Shown here piece by piece: positions 10,596 through 22,683 of a DNA stretch of 64,000 bases (its first letter is position 1; every line of letters starts with the position of its first letter). The stretch covers positions 26,623,253-26,687,252 of the forward strand of contig OZ020625.1 in assembly GCA_963971575.1 (NCBI GenBank), read 5' to 3'. The DNA is from Liopterus haemorrhoidalis (lineage: Eukaryota > Arthropoda > Insecta > Coleoptera > Dytiscidae). Made by a program: the position numbers and the translations under genes. The notes beneath the pieces were generated by a model. It was not told the origin of the DNA and did not search any database. It saw only the letters and a list, made by a program, of their open reading frames with translations.

Positions 10596-13500
10596 TCACT
10601 CTTGTTCTTTTTTCTTATTTTTCTTCTTTTTTTTCTTGGGTGTTTCTTCAGCAACTTCATTGTTTTCCTCAGCAGCCTGTTTCTTTTTCTTCTTCTTCGG
10701 AGTTTCTTCTTCTTGCACCTGTTCTTCACCGTTCAAGGTATCGTTTGCTTCTGATTTTCTTTTCTTCTTCTTTTTCTTTTCACTAGTTTCTTCAACATGC
10801 GCACCATTTTCTTCAACCTATAAGAAAATATGTGAGATTTCATTTATTTCAGGATATTGTGGGTATTTATTGAGTTAAAAACGGACAATATAGCAAAAAA
10901 TATATACGAGGGATGTTTCCTAAATTCTGGGAATTGTGCTATAATTAAATTACGCAGAACTTATAGGCAATGTTATTGGTGCCAGACAAGTCTTGACATG
11001 TTTATGCAACTAATTAGTGCAATATTGTTCAGTCTGATTTAGGTGTTCGACTGATTTTCATAGCACTGTTTTTGTAACCATGGCAGACGCAGCAAAATCT
11101 CAAAGAGCAATAATTTTCTTTTTGTGGAAAGGTGTGAAAACATCAGAAATTATTCAGCGTCTGCAAGGAGTATTTGGTGAGTCTGCAGAATCCAAAAGTA
11201 CTGTTTATCGGTGGATCGATCGTTTTAAAACCGATAGAACATCACTAAAAGACGATCCACGCAGTGGGCGCCCAAGCACGTCGGTAAATGAAAGAAACAT
11301 TACTGCCGTCGAAGACCTACTGAAAGAGGACAGGCGAATGACTATTCGTCAAATTAGTGTGCGCCTAGGGATAGGTACACGACAAGTTCATGACATCTTG
11401 CATGATTGTTTGGGCGTTAGCAAGGTTTCGCCGCGCTGGGTGCCAAGGCTATTGGGACCAGAACAGAAACTCAATAGGAAAGTTCTTTGAGGACGGCTTA
11501 AAAAAATTAGTTTATCGTTGGGATAAATGTATTCAGTTAAATGGAGATTATGTTGAAAAACTACATTGTAATATTGACGAAAATTAACAAAATAATAAAA
11601 ATTATAACTACAAACAGTAAACTACTAAACAAAGTAAATATGGCACACAAACCTCAGACTTTCGTTTCTTCTTTTTCTTCTTCTCAGTTTTATCTTGACT
11701 TTCCAAAAAGATGGCGCTTTCTTCCATGGCTTCTTTCATTACTTCAGTATTTTTCTTTGGGATATCACCCGTTTCATAAAATTTTAATCTATCTTCAACC
11801 TGTTGTCTTAATTTTTCTCCAAATATATGTGTCGGGGTATCGTTAAAGCAATCTATTCTAGATGCTATCGAACATTTATTTGCTAAATATCTAGAAATTC
11901 TTCCCTTGTTCTTTGCTCCTGCACGTCCGATAAAAGTCGAGTGATATAATAGCCCATATTTTGGGGTATTACCGCGTGTTTTCAAGGCTCTGAATAAAGC
12001 TTTTTCAGCTCCTAATATTTGAACTGTTGAAGCTGGATATTTGGCGAGATTTGTTAGACTTCCTGTAAAAAATATATTATTTTTAATAATAAATTAAATA
12101 TATATACAGACGATTCCGCATAATTGGGCCACAGCTTAATTGGGGCAGCCGCTTATTTGGGACAAATCTCAAAGAACAGAAACCAAACCAAGGAACCAAC
12201 AGTAAATTTACATGCTTGATTGGGACAACATTCCGCTTAATTGGGACAGTTAAGATCACAGTACATATTATGTTATACATATTCTCAAGAAAATGTACAA
12301 AGAATTTAATATTACAGCGTTATTTTATGCAGGAAGGAAATGAAGGGAGTCCTACATCCGCACTGAATACCTGTGCTGTTTTTGTAGAAGTGAAATGTTA
12401 CAGAAACAAAAGACAGACTACACTTGACGCATTTTTGCATTGAATTAAATTGTATGTACCTATTTATTATATTATTTTGGAATTTATTATTATTTTTTCT
12501 TAAAAGTTTATATTTTTTGGTTATATGTAATTTATAGTTTTGTCCAAGAGTTTATAAAATAAAATTATTGAAAAAAAAAATATGCATAGTTTAATTTTAT
12601 GTGAAATTCGCTTAATTGGGGCAGCCGCTTAATTGGGCCAAAATGGCTAAGTTTCGATGTGTCCCAATTAAGCGGAATCGACTGTATTTAATAAAGTGAA
12701 AAAGTTATTATTTATTTAAAAATATATACTATAGTCGGATTGCTGATAGGTGACTGTTCGTTGCTACAAGTATCGATATACAATAACATATGCTTTCTTT
12801 GTCTATATCATTATAATTATTTGTATACCCATATTAACGTATAGTGACGCAAGTTGACAACTAACTTTCCAAATTATTTTAATAAAAAACAAAGCATTAG
12901 AAAGAAACGGAATGATTCGTAGATATCTTTACTAATTTGAGCACGAAAATAAATTCACAGCAGTACTCAAACAAACAAAATTATTAATTTTAAGGTAATA
13001 ATTATAAATAAGGAAAAACTTATACTCATACGTAAATTTTGGATTATAATTTGTTGTTTAATTAAATTAAATTTTTGTTTTCCCTAAGTACAAAGTAATA
13101 AAATATTAAGTAAAAACATATTTATTCATATAATATATTGCTACAAGTTGTATTTAAATGTTTATTTTTATTTTAAAAAAATTAGTCACTGTAATGCATG
13201 ATATCGTCGTCATCTGAACTATCGCTGTCATTTCTTGTATTTATTATTATTGGATTAATTTCAGCAACAATCCTTTCCTTTTCCCACCATTCATTTATTA
13301 AATTCTCGATTTTTTTAACAGATTTTGCCCAAGTGTCACTACTAATTTGATCACAGGCTACTTGCCACATTCTCAAAACTTCCTTATCACTATATCCGTT
13401 TTGTCCAATATGTCTATCATAATAATTTTTTGTTATACCCCAAATTAGTTCAATGGGGTTAAACTGGTAGTGATAAGGAGGTAATCTTAGTACTTTATGA

Positions 13501-16500
13501 CCATACGTTTGTGCCAATGTATCAATAAAATTAGCTGGTTCAGATTTTAATTTCCTTTGTTTTCTCGTGATTTTGTTAGTGAGAAGTTCAGATTTATTAC
13601 ATTTTATAATTCTACGAATTGTTGATTCCGAAATCTTTAAGGCAGCTGCTACTCTTTGATGGACACAAGATAGAGAAATAAGTGGCCCATTGTTCTCTTT
13701 TTCGGAATTAAAATCCAGCAGATTTAAAATTAAAGTTTGTGAATTTAATAATTGGCCGCAAGATCTATTAATTAATATTATTAACAGACACTGACAGCTA
13801 AGACAAATAACAAAAAATATTTTTAAAATCGCTGAAAAATGGTAACTAGATTATTATATGATTGCAATTCTTGATACATACATGTAACAGTCACCTATCA
13901 GCAATTCGACTATACTAAATATTTACCTGCATGTGCAATCAGACGGGCTCCAACTTGATCCCCAAGAAGCACACGTAAATTTGGAGCTACATCATTCATT
14001 TTAGTATGCAGATAAGTCGCCAGTTGTTTTCTGTAATCGGCCAACGAAATAACCCTGGTTGCAAACATTTCAATATTTAATAGATCCACTTTATTAATAT
14101 CCATTCCCATGGAGGATTTGGAAGCATCCACTATAGCCTGAGCTTTAGCGCTATCCATAACTATATTTTCTATCTGTTCCAAACTGTCTTCAGTGAGTTC
14201 TTTGCGATTTTTTATTAATTTTGCTAAACGTGCATATGTGTAGTTTTCAGGAACGATTTTTACGAGTTCTGGGAAATGGTAAGAGTACCATTCTCTAAAA
14301 AAAAAAAATATGTACCAATTAAAAAATATACTTAATACACACCTAAAATCTTATATAACAGATATATGCTTTAAGATAATTTAATATTAGTAACTACGTC
14401 ACAAAATGGGATTCAGTGCTGCCGTCTCGCGGTTGGATTCCTTTTATTTGAATTTAGCATGTTGTTTTTTTGTTAAATTGTATTTTGGAAATATAAATTA
14501 AGTTTCCAAAGTAAGAGAATGCTTCACATCAAAACTACAAGTCAATATTCATTTATTAAAATTCTTATTTTATACATTATAATTTAATATGTCAGTATTC
14601 TTGCAGAACAATATTATTTTGCAAGTTAATTTTGAAAATTTTACGTTAAAAATCGTTATTATGGCAAGTAACATAGCAATAAGTGTGTATGCCATATCTA
14701 AATGGTTTGAAGGAACAATATGTTGTTTTTATTTTATCAATTTTCATCTGTCAAAAAACGAAAAAAATTGCAATTAAAAATGTAGCTGTAATGGTTACAA
14801 TTTGGAGCAAATCAATACACCATTATGCATTCTTAAACAAAATATTAATGATTACTTAGTATGAATTAAATAAATACTAAAGATATTTCGATTTTTATAT
14901 TATTTAAAAACGTAACCTATAAATATATCTTAGAATCCTTATTTATATATTTATAAAATCATTATTCAATAATATAAAGTCTCTGGACTGTATATATTAG
15001 TATATATTTATCAAAAATACATATTTTTTGCTCCAAAATTGAAGATGTTCATAAAATTAAGGTAACAAAAGTAATGTCACATGTATTTTAAACCAGTCAA
15101 AAACTTCCAAAGTACTCAGCTCTCAGATGGCAGCACATGTATGTGACGACACACTAATATGGTCTATTCAATTATAAGTTTATGTTGAACCAGGAAACAT
15201 AAGCTCTTATTAGCTTACTGTTTGTATGCCTCATAAATTAAATAAAATAAATATTTTATTAATAATATCAATGAGGTAAAATTAATTTCCTTCCGTTCAC
15301 ACCAACAAAGCCTATGAGAAGCAGTGTGGTACTTGCAGGAAGATTGGACTATTTTCTTAAGGCTGTATTCTGTGAAACGTATAAAGTAAAAACTTGTACA
15401 CAGAAAGGAAAATCTTAATTTATGATCTAATTCAACGTTTAAAGTGAGTTAAAACAGATCTAAATCATTGAATAAAAATCAGCTGTGGCCACCACAGGAC
15501 CGACCGCCATCACAAAGTACTTGTATAAAATAAATTCTAGCAGCAAAGTAGAAATAATTTGACCTAATATTTTCTAACAGAGATATTATTTATCATAACC
15601 ATGGAAACGTTACATATAAGTATGAAAAAATAGATACTTTTTTTCGTTTTATCAAAAAATGTCTCAAATAAAAGTTGTTAGTTATTGCTTTTATAGCAAC
15701 TTTTGTTAAATACATTTTTTCGAAATCTTAAAATCGACACGAGTAAACTCCCATTTCTAGTAAACCGATTTTTACCAAAAGTAGTTCAACTCGTGCCATT
15801 GATGTCAGAAGCTTTAAATATGAAGTTTCATAAAAATCCTTTTAGCCGAATCTGCTCTGCACGTGTACACAGACAGACGGACAGACGGACGGACGGACGG
15901 ACCGACCGACGGACAGACATACAGACATGCTAAAAATAGTCAAAACGTTATGTAGGGACCTCCATTCGTGGAGATCCAACGAAATCTAGAAATGTAAAAA
16001 TCGGTATGATCACAATACCTCCCTTATATACAGGGTGTTTGTTTGAAACAGGGCACCCCAAAAATATCCTTTATTTTTAAAGATACTAAAAATCTTCAGA
16101 ACAAAAGTTAAAATAAACAGAAAGGTTCATCTAAAGGTTACTATAAGAATTCTGAGGCACTTCCGGTTCACCGGAAATGATGTCAACTTTTGATCTAGCA
16201 TAGGGAATCGATAATTTTATATTTGTTTCCTAAAAGTTCATTAAATTAGCTTTACAATGACACCAAAAAATCATATTTTTATGTTAACCATTTCAAAATG
16301 GCGACCATTTATTTACAAAATAATAATCAACATAAGTTTTACAAAGTTGAACGTTGCTACGTTCAACTTTATGTAATTAAATACTTTATGTTATGTAATT
16401 AAATGAGTGAGATTTTAATAAATCTCAACATACACGTTACTTATGGACAATAGCGTACTGTCATAATTTTCTGCTATAAGTTCTGTATGTATTTATTTAC

Positions 16501-19500
16501 TTCTAAGTGTTTTATTGATTGTATATCCTATCTTTAGCTTATTTTGAAAATATCAAGATTGGTATTTTTTCTTTTTGTACTGATAGCTAGAGCCCTGCAA
16601 ATCCGCGGATATCCGCGGATAATCCGCGGATATCCGCAACTTTTCTGCGGATGCGGATAAATTATCATTTAAACCATGCGGATGCGGATCGGATGCGGAT
16701 TAAATGTCATATCCGCTTATCCGCAATATCCGCGTGAACATTAAATCTTCGGTTACTTTCGGAGAAACAAGCAATTGTGTTCTGACTACGCAGTCCTCGG
16801 TTTTTTTCGGTTGTCTGTATATACATGATATTTTGTAGCATTCAATCTCACTTTATGTTATTTTTATTAAGACAATTGTCCATGATCAAGACTGAGTTGA
16901 AACAATCAACTTAACTTTCTTTTTATTATTGAATATATTATAGAAAATAATATTTTGGACAAAAGTTTCCTGGTACACTTTCGACGTAATTCTTCCTACC
17001 TCTGCTCTAATTCTGATTTTTAAATCTGATAAAGGTTTTTTTTTTTACATAAAACTGATTAGTAAGTTTTATTTAAATACCAAAATTTACCTACATAATT
17101 TTTTCTCGAAAATTTTATTATGTAACCTGCCAATTTTTTTATACTACCCGAAGTAAAAAGTCTTGCAGATCCCAAAAATTTGAAAAATGACACATGTTGC
17201 TATTTGAAAAAGTTGCAACGCCATGCGCGAAATGGCGTAAGAGAATTACTTGATCCTAAAAATATGAAGCACCTTCTATCAAGTAACTTTTCTGATTTTT
17301 TTTAAAAATTCAATATTAAAAAAAGCAGCACGCCACTTACTCCCTACGAAAAAGAACGCTTAGGCCCCCCAAAATTGTTATCTCTCTCTAGATTTAAATA
17401 AGTTATTAGCGCATCTAGGCCTTAAAACTTTTGGGGTCCCTTAGGTTAGGTTAGTAATAAATAAGCTGGTAAATCCAAAAATTTTCAGTAGCGTTTAAGA
17501 GCAGAGATTACCTAAACAGGCGAGACATGTTAGTTCTTTCCAAACTGACAGCAAAACCTGTAGTGCGGATAGTGCGGATATTTTTGCGGATGCGGATTAG
17601 TTATTTACAAAAGCTGCGGATGCGGATCGGATGCGGATCATGGATGTGCGGATGCGGATCGGATGCGGATACAGAAAAGCTTATCCGCGCAGGGCTCTAC
17701 TGATAGCAATTATTTTATTAAATAGCCCTACGCCATTGTACAGCCAGAAACTATTGTCCACCATTTTGAAATACCATCCTGGTATGTCCAATTAGCATAT
17801 AAGCCTCCTTCCTCTAGTCTTTTTATTCAATGATCTAAATAATGATGATAACAATGACATAAAATCGATAAATTAAATAAATAAATTACCTGATTCTCAT
17901 GGAGAACGTGTTAACGTCTTTATCTAATTGATCTAACAGAGCGATCGATTGAATAATCATATTATCTACTCTGTGTACATTAAATTTGACCTTTGATCTC
18001 GAGTAAGAGTGGCCTAAACCAAGCTGGGCAACACCAGAACTCTTCGCAGTGAAGCCCTTCACCAAATTATGGAAATGGTAACGAATTCCTGGAAACAAAA
18101 ATTAATTTAAGCGTGGGTTTATTAATTTTGTGTTCTGTATTAGCTGTACCGGAAAGTTTTTTCATTTTTATTATTAGTGCAGTATGCGAACACGACTTAT
18201 TCGCTGAATTAAGGATTCCACACACCAAAGCGGCCGCGGTAGCGATACGGCAGCGGCCTAACGCAACCTATACAATACAATGAGACCACGCACATACAAG
18301 CGTTCCGCTATCTGAGAACGCCACCGACTGCAGCGTTCAGTCTGCGATCACCAAACACTGGCGGCCAAACTCGACAAGTTGCGTTAGGCCGCGTGATATT
18401 CATTGTTTATATACCACAGAGTGAATATATTTAAGAAAATAATGTCGAAAATAGATAATTTAACAGAAAAAATTATAGATCAATCATTAAGGATCATTTA
18501 ATTTTGTATGACTTAGCACATCCTGATTACAAGAATATTAGGAAAACAAATAAAGTGTGGAACGAAATAGGAAAAGTTTTGGAAATTGATAGTAAAGTCT
18601 GTTCCAAACGGTTAGGCGGAACTAGATTTTGCAATCTAGTTACTTTCATCGTTTAAATCATGCTTTTCAGCAGTTTTGTTTAAGCTTTGTAAATCATACT
18701 TGGAACAAACATTTTTTGGTTAAGGTTAATATCATTTTAAAATGTCATTTTCTTTATATTTTGATTTTTTGTGTCATTCTTAATACAAATATCCCAAGCA
18801 AGGTCCCTTTTCCAACCTAAAAGAACGAAATTCCCATTTAGTTCCGCATAACCGTTTGAAACAGACTGTAAGTAGATTATTATTTTTCCTCTACATACAA
18901 TTAATTATTCTATTGTATTCTCGCAATCAATATTATCATACAACTATATACCGTGATCGCTACCGCTACCGCCACTCCCACCGCGTTAGTGTGAGGAGAC
19001 CTGATCGCTAGTTGTATCGCTACCGCGGCCGCCACCGCGCCCGCTTTGGTGTGTGGAATCCTTTAAACAGACGTCTTTTGCGTTTTGATTAAACTGTAAT
19101 CTCGAGTACCTAATTATTGTTTTCGTTTCATTTTAAACTCTTGTATTTTAAAATGGCGGAAGAATTTTCATCAAAACATTTTTTATGCAGTTTAATGTTG
19201 TACGAGTACCATAAAAAAAATCTGCTACTGTTGCTACATAAAACATTTGCACTGTTTATGGTGATAAACTAAGTGTACACACATGTCAACAGTGGTTTAA
19301 AACATTTAAATCAGGAAATTTATGCTTCGATGATGAACTTCGATCTGGAAGGCCCTATAAAGGAATAATTTATTATGAGATGTTAAAACCGGGCAGTGTT
19401 AATTCTGATCTCTACTATGAATAATTGTATCGACTGAATCAGAACTTGACCAGAAATCGGCCAGAAATTGTGAATAGAAGAGGAGTTATTCTTCAAGGCG

Positions 19501-22500
19501 ACAATGCCTGACCTCATTCATCAAAAAAAGACACGTGAAAAAAATTCTGAGCTTGACTGGGAGGTTCTAACACACCCACCCTACTCACCAGACATTTCAC
19601 CATCTGACTATCATTTCAGTCACTGGAACACTTTTTAAGAAACAAGACACTTAGAGATATAGTCGGATTGCTGATAGGTGACTGTTCGTTGCTATATATT
19701 GCTACAAGTTTTATTTAAATGTTTATTTTTATTTTAAAAAAATTAGTCACTGTAATGCATGATATCGTCGTCATCTGAACTATCGCTGTCATTTCTTGTA
19801 TTTATTATTATTGGATTAATATCATCAACAATCCTTTCCCTTTCCCACCATTCATTTATTAAATTTTCGATTTTTTTAACAGATTTTGCCCAAGTTTCAC
19901 AACTAATTTGGTATTTTCAAAACTTCGTTATCACTATATCCGTTTTGACCAATATGTCTATCATAATAATTTTTTGTTATACTCCAAATTAGTTCAATGG
20001 GGTTAAACTGGCAGTGATAAGGAGGTAATCTTAGTACTTCATGACCATACGTTTGTACCAATGTATCAATAAAATAAACTGGTTCAGATTTTAATTTCCT
20101 TCGTTTTCTCGTGATTTTGTTTGTGAGATTTGAAGTTCAGATTTAAAACATTTTATAATTCTACGAATTGTTGATTCCGAAATCTTTAAGGTAGCTGCTA
20201 CTCTTTGACGGACACAAGATAGAGAAATAAGTGGTGCATTGTTCTCTTTTTCGGAATTAAAATATTCCAGCAGATTTAAAATTAAAGTTTGTAAATTTAA
20301 TAATTAGCCGCAAGATCTATTAATTAATATTATTAACAGACACTGACAGCTAAGACAAATAACAAAAAACATTTTTAAAATCGCTGAAAAATGGTAACTA
20401 GATTATTATATGAATGCACTACTTAATACATACATGTAACAGTCACCTATCAGCAATCCGACTATATGAACCATGTTAAAATAAGCCTTGAACAATTTTT
20501 TCCTTCAAAAAATCATGAATTTTATAAAACGGGAGTATTTTCTCTTCCTGATAAATGGCAGAGTGTTATAGAACACAATGGTAACTATTTTACACAATAA
20601 AGTACATTTTTTCTTTCGATTTGTTTTTATTTTAATAACACCAAATAAACGAAAAAACTTTTCGGTACACCTAATATAATAATGTGATTAATAGCAATGA
20701 TGAGGAGTCGTAGTCATGAGTCGAGGAATCGAGAGTCGATGAATCGAGAGACGATGAATTGAGAGTCGATGAATCGAGAGGTTCGAAAGTTGAGAAGTCA
20801 ATGAGTCAAGGAGTCAATGAGTTGATGAGTCAAGGAGTCAATGAGTTGATGAGTCGAGGAGTTGATGAGTCGAGAGTCAATGAGTCAAGAAGTCGATGAG
20901 TCGAGAGTCAAGGAGTTGGGAGTTGAGTAGAGAAGGTATATTTTTAGTTTCTAGACCGCCGACCATAATATGAAAGCTACGTGTAACGTTTCGAGCAGTC
21001 CTACAACAACTTAATAACACATAATTACCTCGAATTAATTCTGGTACAGCTCCAATATGTGTACAACTAATTCCCATCAATTCTGTAAGACTAGAACCAA
21101 GTTTTGGATCAGCTACACCTAATTGATACTTATTCTTCTTTTCTGATTTTGGAAAACTGGTATCCAAAAATACTTTTAAATCATCTGGAACAATGCCTTC
21201 CGATATAGCGTTAACATTCTCTAAGGCTGTTAAAGCACTTTTGAATGGTTGAAAAGCAGTTAATTTAACTATTCCGTTGAATCTGCTTAGGTCTGTTACG
21301 GATGCTTCCAACTGCGGAAGAAGCATACCGATTTCTTCGAATTCTTGAACGTTGAACAGTGCAAAGCCTGCTGCATGCTCATATAAGACGTATAAGGTAG
21401 GCTGGAAATAAAAAGAAAAAAAAAAATATTTAGGTGTAAATATTAACACATTTTAGAATTTATAAGTACGTAGTAAATGACTTTATTGGATATATTGTGT
21501 AATATGAAACTAGATCTGGTTACTTTGGTGACTGTTGTGGTGTAAACAGACTTTGGCGTATCCGTGTGAACCAATACTATGACAATATTATAAATGTATT
21601 GTCAATATACAACATAAAAAATGAACTTTCACTGTTAGTTTCGTATTACAAAATGAGACAGATAATAAAATCTTATTTACATACCCTATAAAAGAAACCT
21701 TGCACGGACAGACACAAATAAATAGAATAAAATTCAAACAATTGAACAGACGCAAGGTGATGGTAACGGGCTGTAAAGCCGTCAATTAAATCAAATATTA
21801 AAAATTACTTGATTACAAAATCTAGTTCCGCTTAAACCAAAGAAACGGGTTATATTTTGGGTTCATCAACAAATTTGACATTTAGAAACACAGCTTCCAT
21901 CTCCTATAAAAGCAATACTGCATTCTATAGTCAGTTTATTTAGTTTAAGCGGAACAAGATTTTCTAATCTAGTAATTTTAAACATTTGAATGAAGGTTTT
22001 GATCATTTTGTTTAGTAAAAGCCATCTTCTATTGTTACAAAGTGAGTTCGCAACAAGTTAAGAAAATTAAAATTCCAATTAGTTTCGTTTAATCGTTCGG
22101 AATAGACTATAACGCTTGAACGAACTATAGAAACGAAGGAAATTTATCAAAATAAATTCATTGCTAACCATTGTTTTATTACTGCATACACACTGTCACA
22201 AAACAACACTAACGTATTCTACGTAACAGATCTGTCCCTGACACTGCCTTCCAGATTTTTTTACACAAACAAATCTTAGGTTAAGATAAACATATACTTG
22301 TTTATTATATTGTTTTAAACATAACTAATTAAAAAATTACATAATTATATGTGTTGGACACTTAAAAAAATAGTTTGTAAGACAAAACAACTAATACTTT
22401 TGCATTTGTGTATTAAAAACGCAAAAAATTTTAGAACTTTTATAGAGACGTAATTTAATATTTTAAAATTCACATTATGTTAAGTGCTAACAAATTGTAA

Positions 22501-22683
22501 TGATTAGTTATGTATTTTATTGGGAAATACGTAAATTAATCGACCTAAATACATGAATTTAAATTTATATAAGATCCTAACAGGGCACCACGTGTATATG
22601 TAAAAAATGCTGAAATAATTATTAAAGAAGTAAATACTTATAGACATGTGTTAAATATAAATAAATTACATATTTCTTACCAT
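10596..22683 (-). CDS. Nop56: Nucleolar protein 56 (box C/D snoRNP core protein), six coding exons
   Basis: Nop56 is, with Nop58, fibrillarin and the 15.5K protein, a core subunit of box C/D snoRNPs, which guide 2'-O-methylation of rRNA in the nucleolus. Minus-strand coding exons are 22683-22681 (ATG only), 21401-21029, 18088-17890, 14294-13927, 12062-11653 and 10817-10596. All have GT-AG borders and join in frame to 524 aa. Residues 2-70 form the NOP5NT region ([16 protein letters not shown]). The NOSIC/Nop region follows with [68 protein letters not shown] and [20 protein letters not shown], all hallmarks of the family. The C-terminal about 75 residues are the usual KKKK/E tail. It diverges from the FAM120A-type gene. 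Introns 2 to 5 carry nested transposons. I found no convincing intronic snoRNA. Confidence 0.95.
10907..11590 (+). mobile_element. Mariner element, internally deleted, in Nop56 intron 5
   Basis: The left end CGAGGGATGTTTCCTAAATT is preceded by TA (10905-10906). The coding part is deleted in the middle. I could not find the matching right inverted repeat before the Nop56 exon at 11653, so the right end is approximate or lost. It is opposite in strand to the host gene. Confidence 0.65.
11080..11490 (+). pseudogene. Mariner transposase N-terminal part, catalytic region deleted
   Basis: The frame starts [20 protein letters not shown] and contains both paired helix-turn-helix parts: [20 protein letters not shown] with the linker RSGRPS, and [20 protein letters not shown]. 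After [12 protein letters not shown] the frame jumps to the last residues of a mariner transposase, seen in another frame as [20 protein letters not shown]. The DDE catalytic domain is therefore missing. It could bind mariner ends but not cut. Confidence 0.75.
12107..12684 (+). mobile_element. Tigger/pogo-type element, internally deleted, in Nop56 intron 4
   Basis: The inverted ends are CAGACGATTCCGCATAATTG on the left and CAGTCGATTCCGCTTAATTG (reverse complement of the right end), flanked by TA at 12105-12106 and 12685-12686. AATTGGG blocks recur near both ends. The coding remnant at about 12330-12443 ends [12 protein letters not shown], like the C terminus of pogo/Tigger transposases. 578 bp in total. 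Confidence 0.8.
12732..13912 (-). mobile_element. Tc1/mariner-type element, internally deleted (copy 2), in Nop56 intron 4
   Basis: The ends TAGTCGGATTGCTGATAGG and the mirror are flanked by TA (12730-12731, 13913-13914). The minus-strand frame at 13517-13182 has [20 protein letters not shown], the third catalytic block of a DDE transposase, and ends in an acidic [10 protein letters not shown] tail. The HTH part sits upstream ([20 protein letters not shown]). The region with the first two catalytic Asp residues is absent. The element ends 12 nt from the intron's 5' splice site. Confidence 0.85.
14295..15700 (-). other. Nop56 intron 3, unannotated part
   Basis: AT-rich. I see no coding frame of note and no C/D box snoRNA. 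The stretch at about 15290-15620 repeats sequence found near 37970, 38710 and 42820 (CACCAACAAAGCCTATG and ACTTGTATAAAATAAATTCT blocks), so it is a dispersed repeat. Confidence 0.4.
15703..16036 (-). repeat. Dispersed repeat with ACAGACGG microsatellite
   Basis: The same family as 41597-42050 and 48635-49020, here reversed. It has blocks GCTCTGCACGTGTACACAGA, then imperfect ACAGACGGACGG repeats, then GTGGAGATCCAACGAAATCT and TATGATCACAATACCTCCCT. No coding content. The class is unknown. Confidence 0.7.
16588..17699. mobile_element. Non-autonomous hAT element with GCGGAT subterminal repeats
   Basis: The ends TAGAGCCCTGC and GCAGGGCTCTA are flanked by a perfect 8-bp duplication CTGATAGC (16580-16587, 17700-17707), the hAT signature. 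Both ends carry many GCGGAT/ATCCGC units (16600-16735 and 17560-17690), which are probable transposase-binding subterminal repeats. The 1.1-kb interior has no transposase. It lies in Nop56 intron 3. Confidence 0.88.
18212..19062 (+). mobile_element. PIF/Harbinger-type element with MADF remnant
   Basis: GC-rich inverted ends AGGATTCCACACACCAAAGC are flanked by the 3-bp duplication TTA (18209-18211, 19063-19065), typical of PIF/Harbinger. A frameshifted coding piece from 18442 includes [20 protein letters not shown] and EIGKVLEID, which looks like a MADF DNA-binding domain, the usual partner ORF of these elements. A CAGTCTG MITE is inserted in that ORF at 18595. Confidence 0.8.
18595..18868. 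mobile_element. CAGTCTG-type MITE, internally shortened (copy C)
   Basis: 274 bp with both inverted ends and TA duplications at 18593-18594 and 18869-18870. About 130 bp of the middle is missing compared with copies A and B. It interrupts the MADF frame of the Harbinger-type element. Confidence 0.8.
19660..20464 (-). mobile_element. Tc1/mariner-type element, internally deleted (copy 3)
   Basis: Both TAGTCGGATTGC ends with TA duplications (19658-19659, 20465-20466). It is shorter than copies 1 and 2 because about 370 bp after the left end is gone, but it keeps the same transposase deletion junction. It is inserted in the mariner at 18140-20674. Confidence 0.85.
20697..20930. repeat. Minisatellite of GAGTCGATGA-like units
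   Basis: About 230 bp of degenerate 9-10-bp units (GAGTCGATGA, GAGTCAAGGA, GAGTTGATGA). It lies about 100 bp downstream of the donor site of Nop56 exon 2, in intron 2. Confidence 0.85.
21495..21680. mobile_element. Short inverted-repeat MITE (GTTTCGTATTACAAAATGAG type)
   Basis: The ends are TGTAATATGAAACTA and, reversed, GTTTCGTATTACAAAATGAG. The interior has GGTGACTGTTGTGGTGTAAA. A reversed copy lies at about 29722-29905 and partial copies at about 30230 and 31130. It is in Nop56 intron 1. Confidence 0.6.
21801..22115. mobile_element. Decayed CAGTCTG-type MITE pieces
   Basis: AAAATCTAGTTCCGCTTAAA near 21819 and, from about 21945, TTTAAGCGGAACAAGATTTT through TTTCGTTTAATCGTTCGGAA. These are recognisable but strongly diverged from copies A to E. 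Confidence 0.5.

Larger units (their letters stand above)
18140..20674 (+). mobile_element. Mariner element broken by two later insertions, in Nop56 intron 2
   Basis: The left end TTAGCTGTACCGGAAAGTTT and mirrored right end (AAACTTTTCGGTACACCTAA) are flanked by TA (18138-18139, 20675-20676). Coding remnants, frameshifted and with stops, include [15 protein letters not shown], then YYEMLKPG, then [15 protein letters not shown], then [20 protein letters not shown] at the C terminus. The Harbinger relative at 18212-19062 and the Tc1-like element at 19660-20464 are inserted in it. Confidence 0.8.

Noticed and set aside
15840..15933. Arg/Asp-rich frame [14 protein letters not shown]
   Set aside because: Translation of the ACAGACGG microsatellite; similar frames occur at every copy of this repeat.
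20877..20998. Extension of Nop56 exon 2 past 21029 to a stop at 20877
   Set aside because: The frame reads through the GTAATT donor into the GAGTCGATGA minisatellite; the next exon continues the Nop56 alignment exactly.
10818..22680. Intronic box C/D snoRNAs in Nop56, expected because the human gene hosts several
   Set aside because: I looked for TGATGA and CTGA pairs in minus-strand introns and found none with the right spacing and terminal stem; a covariance search would be decisive.
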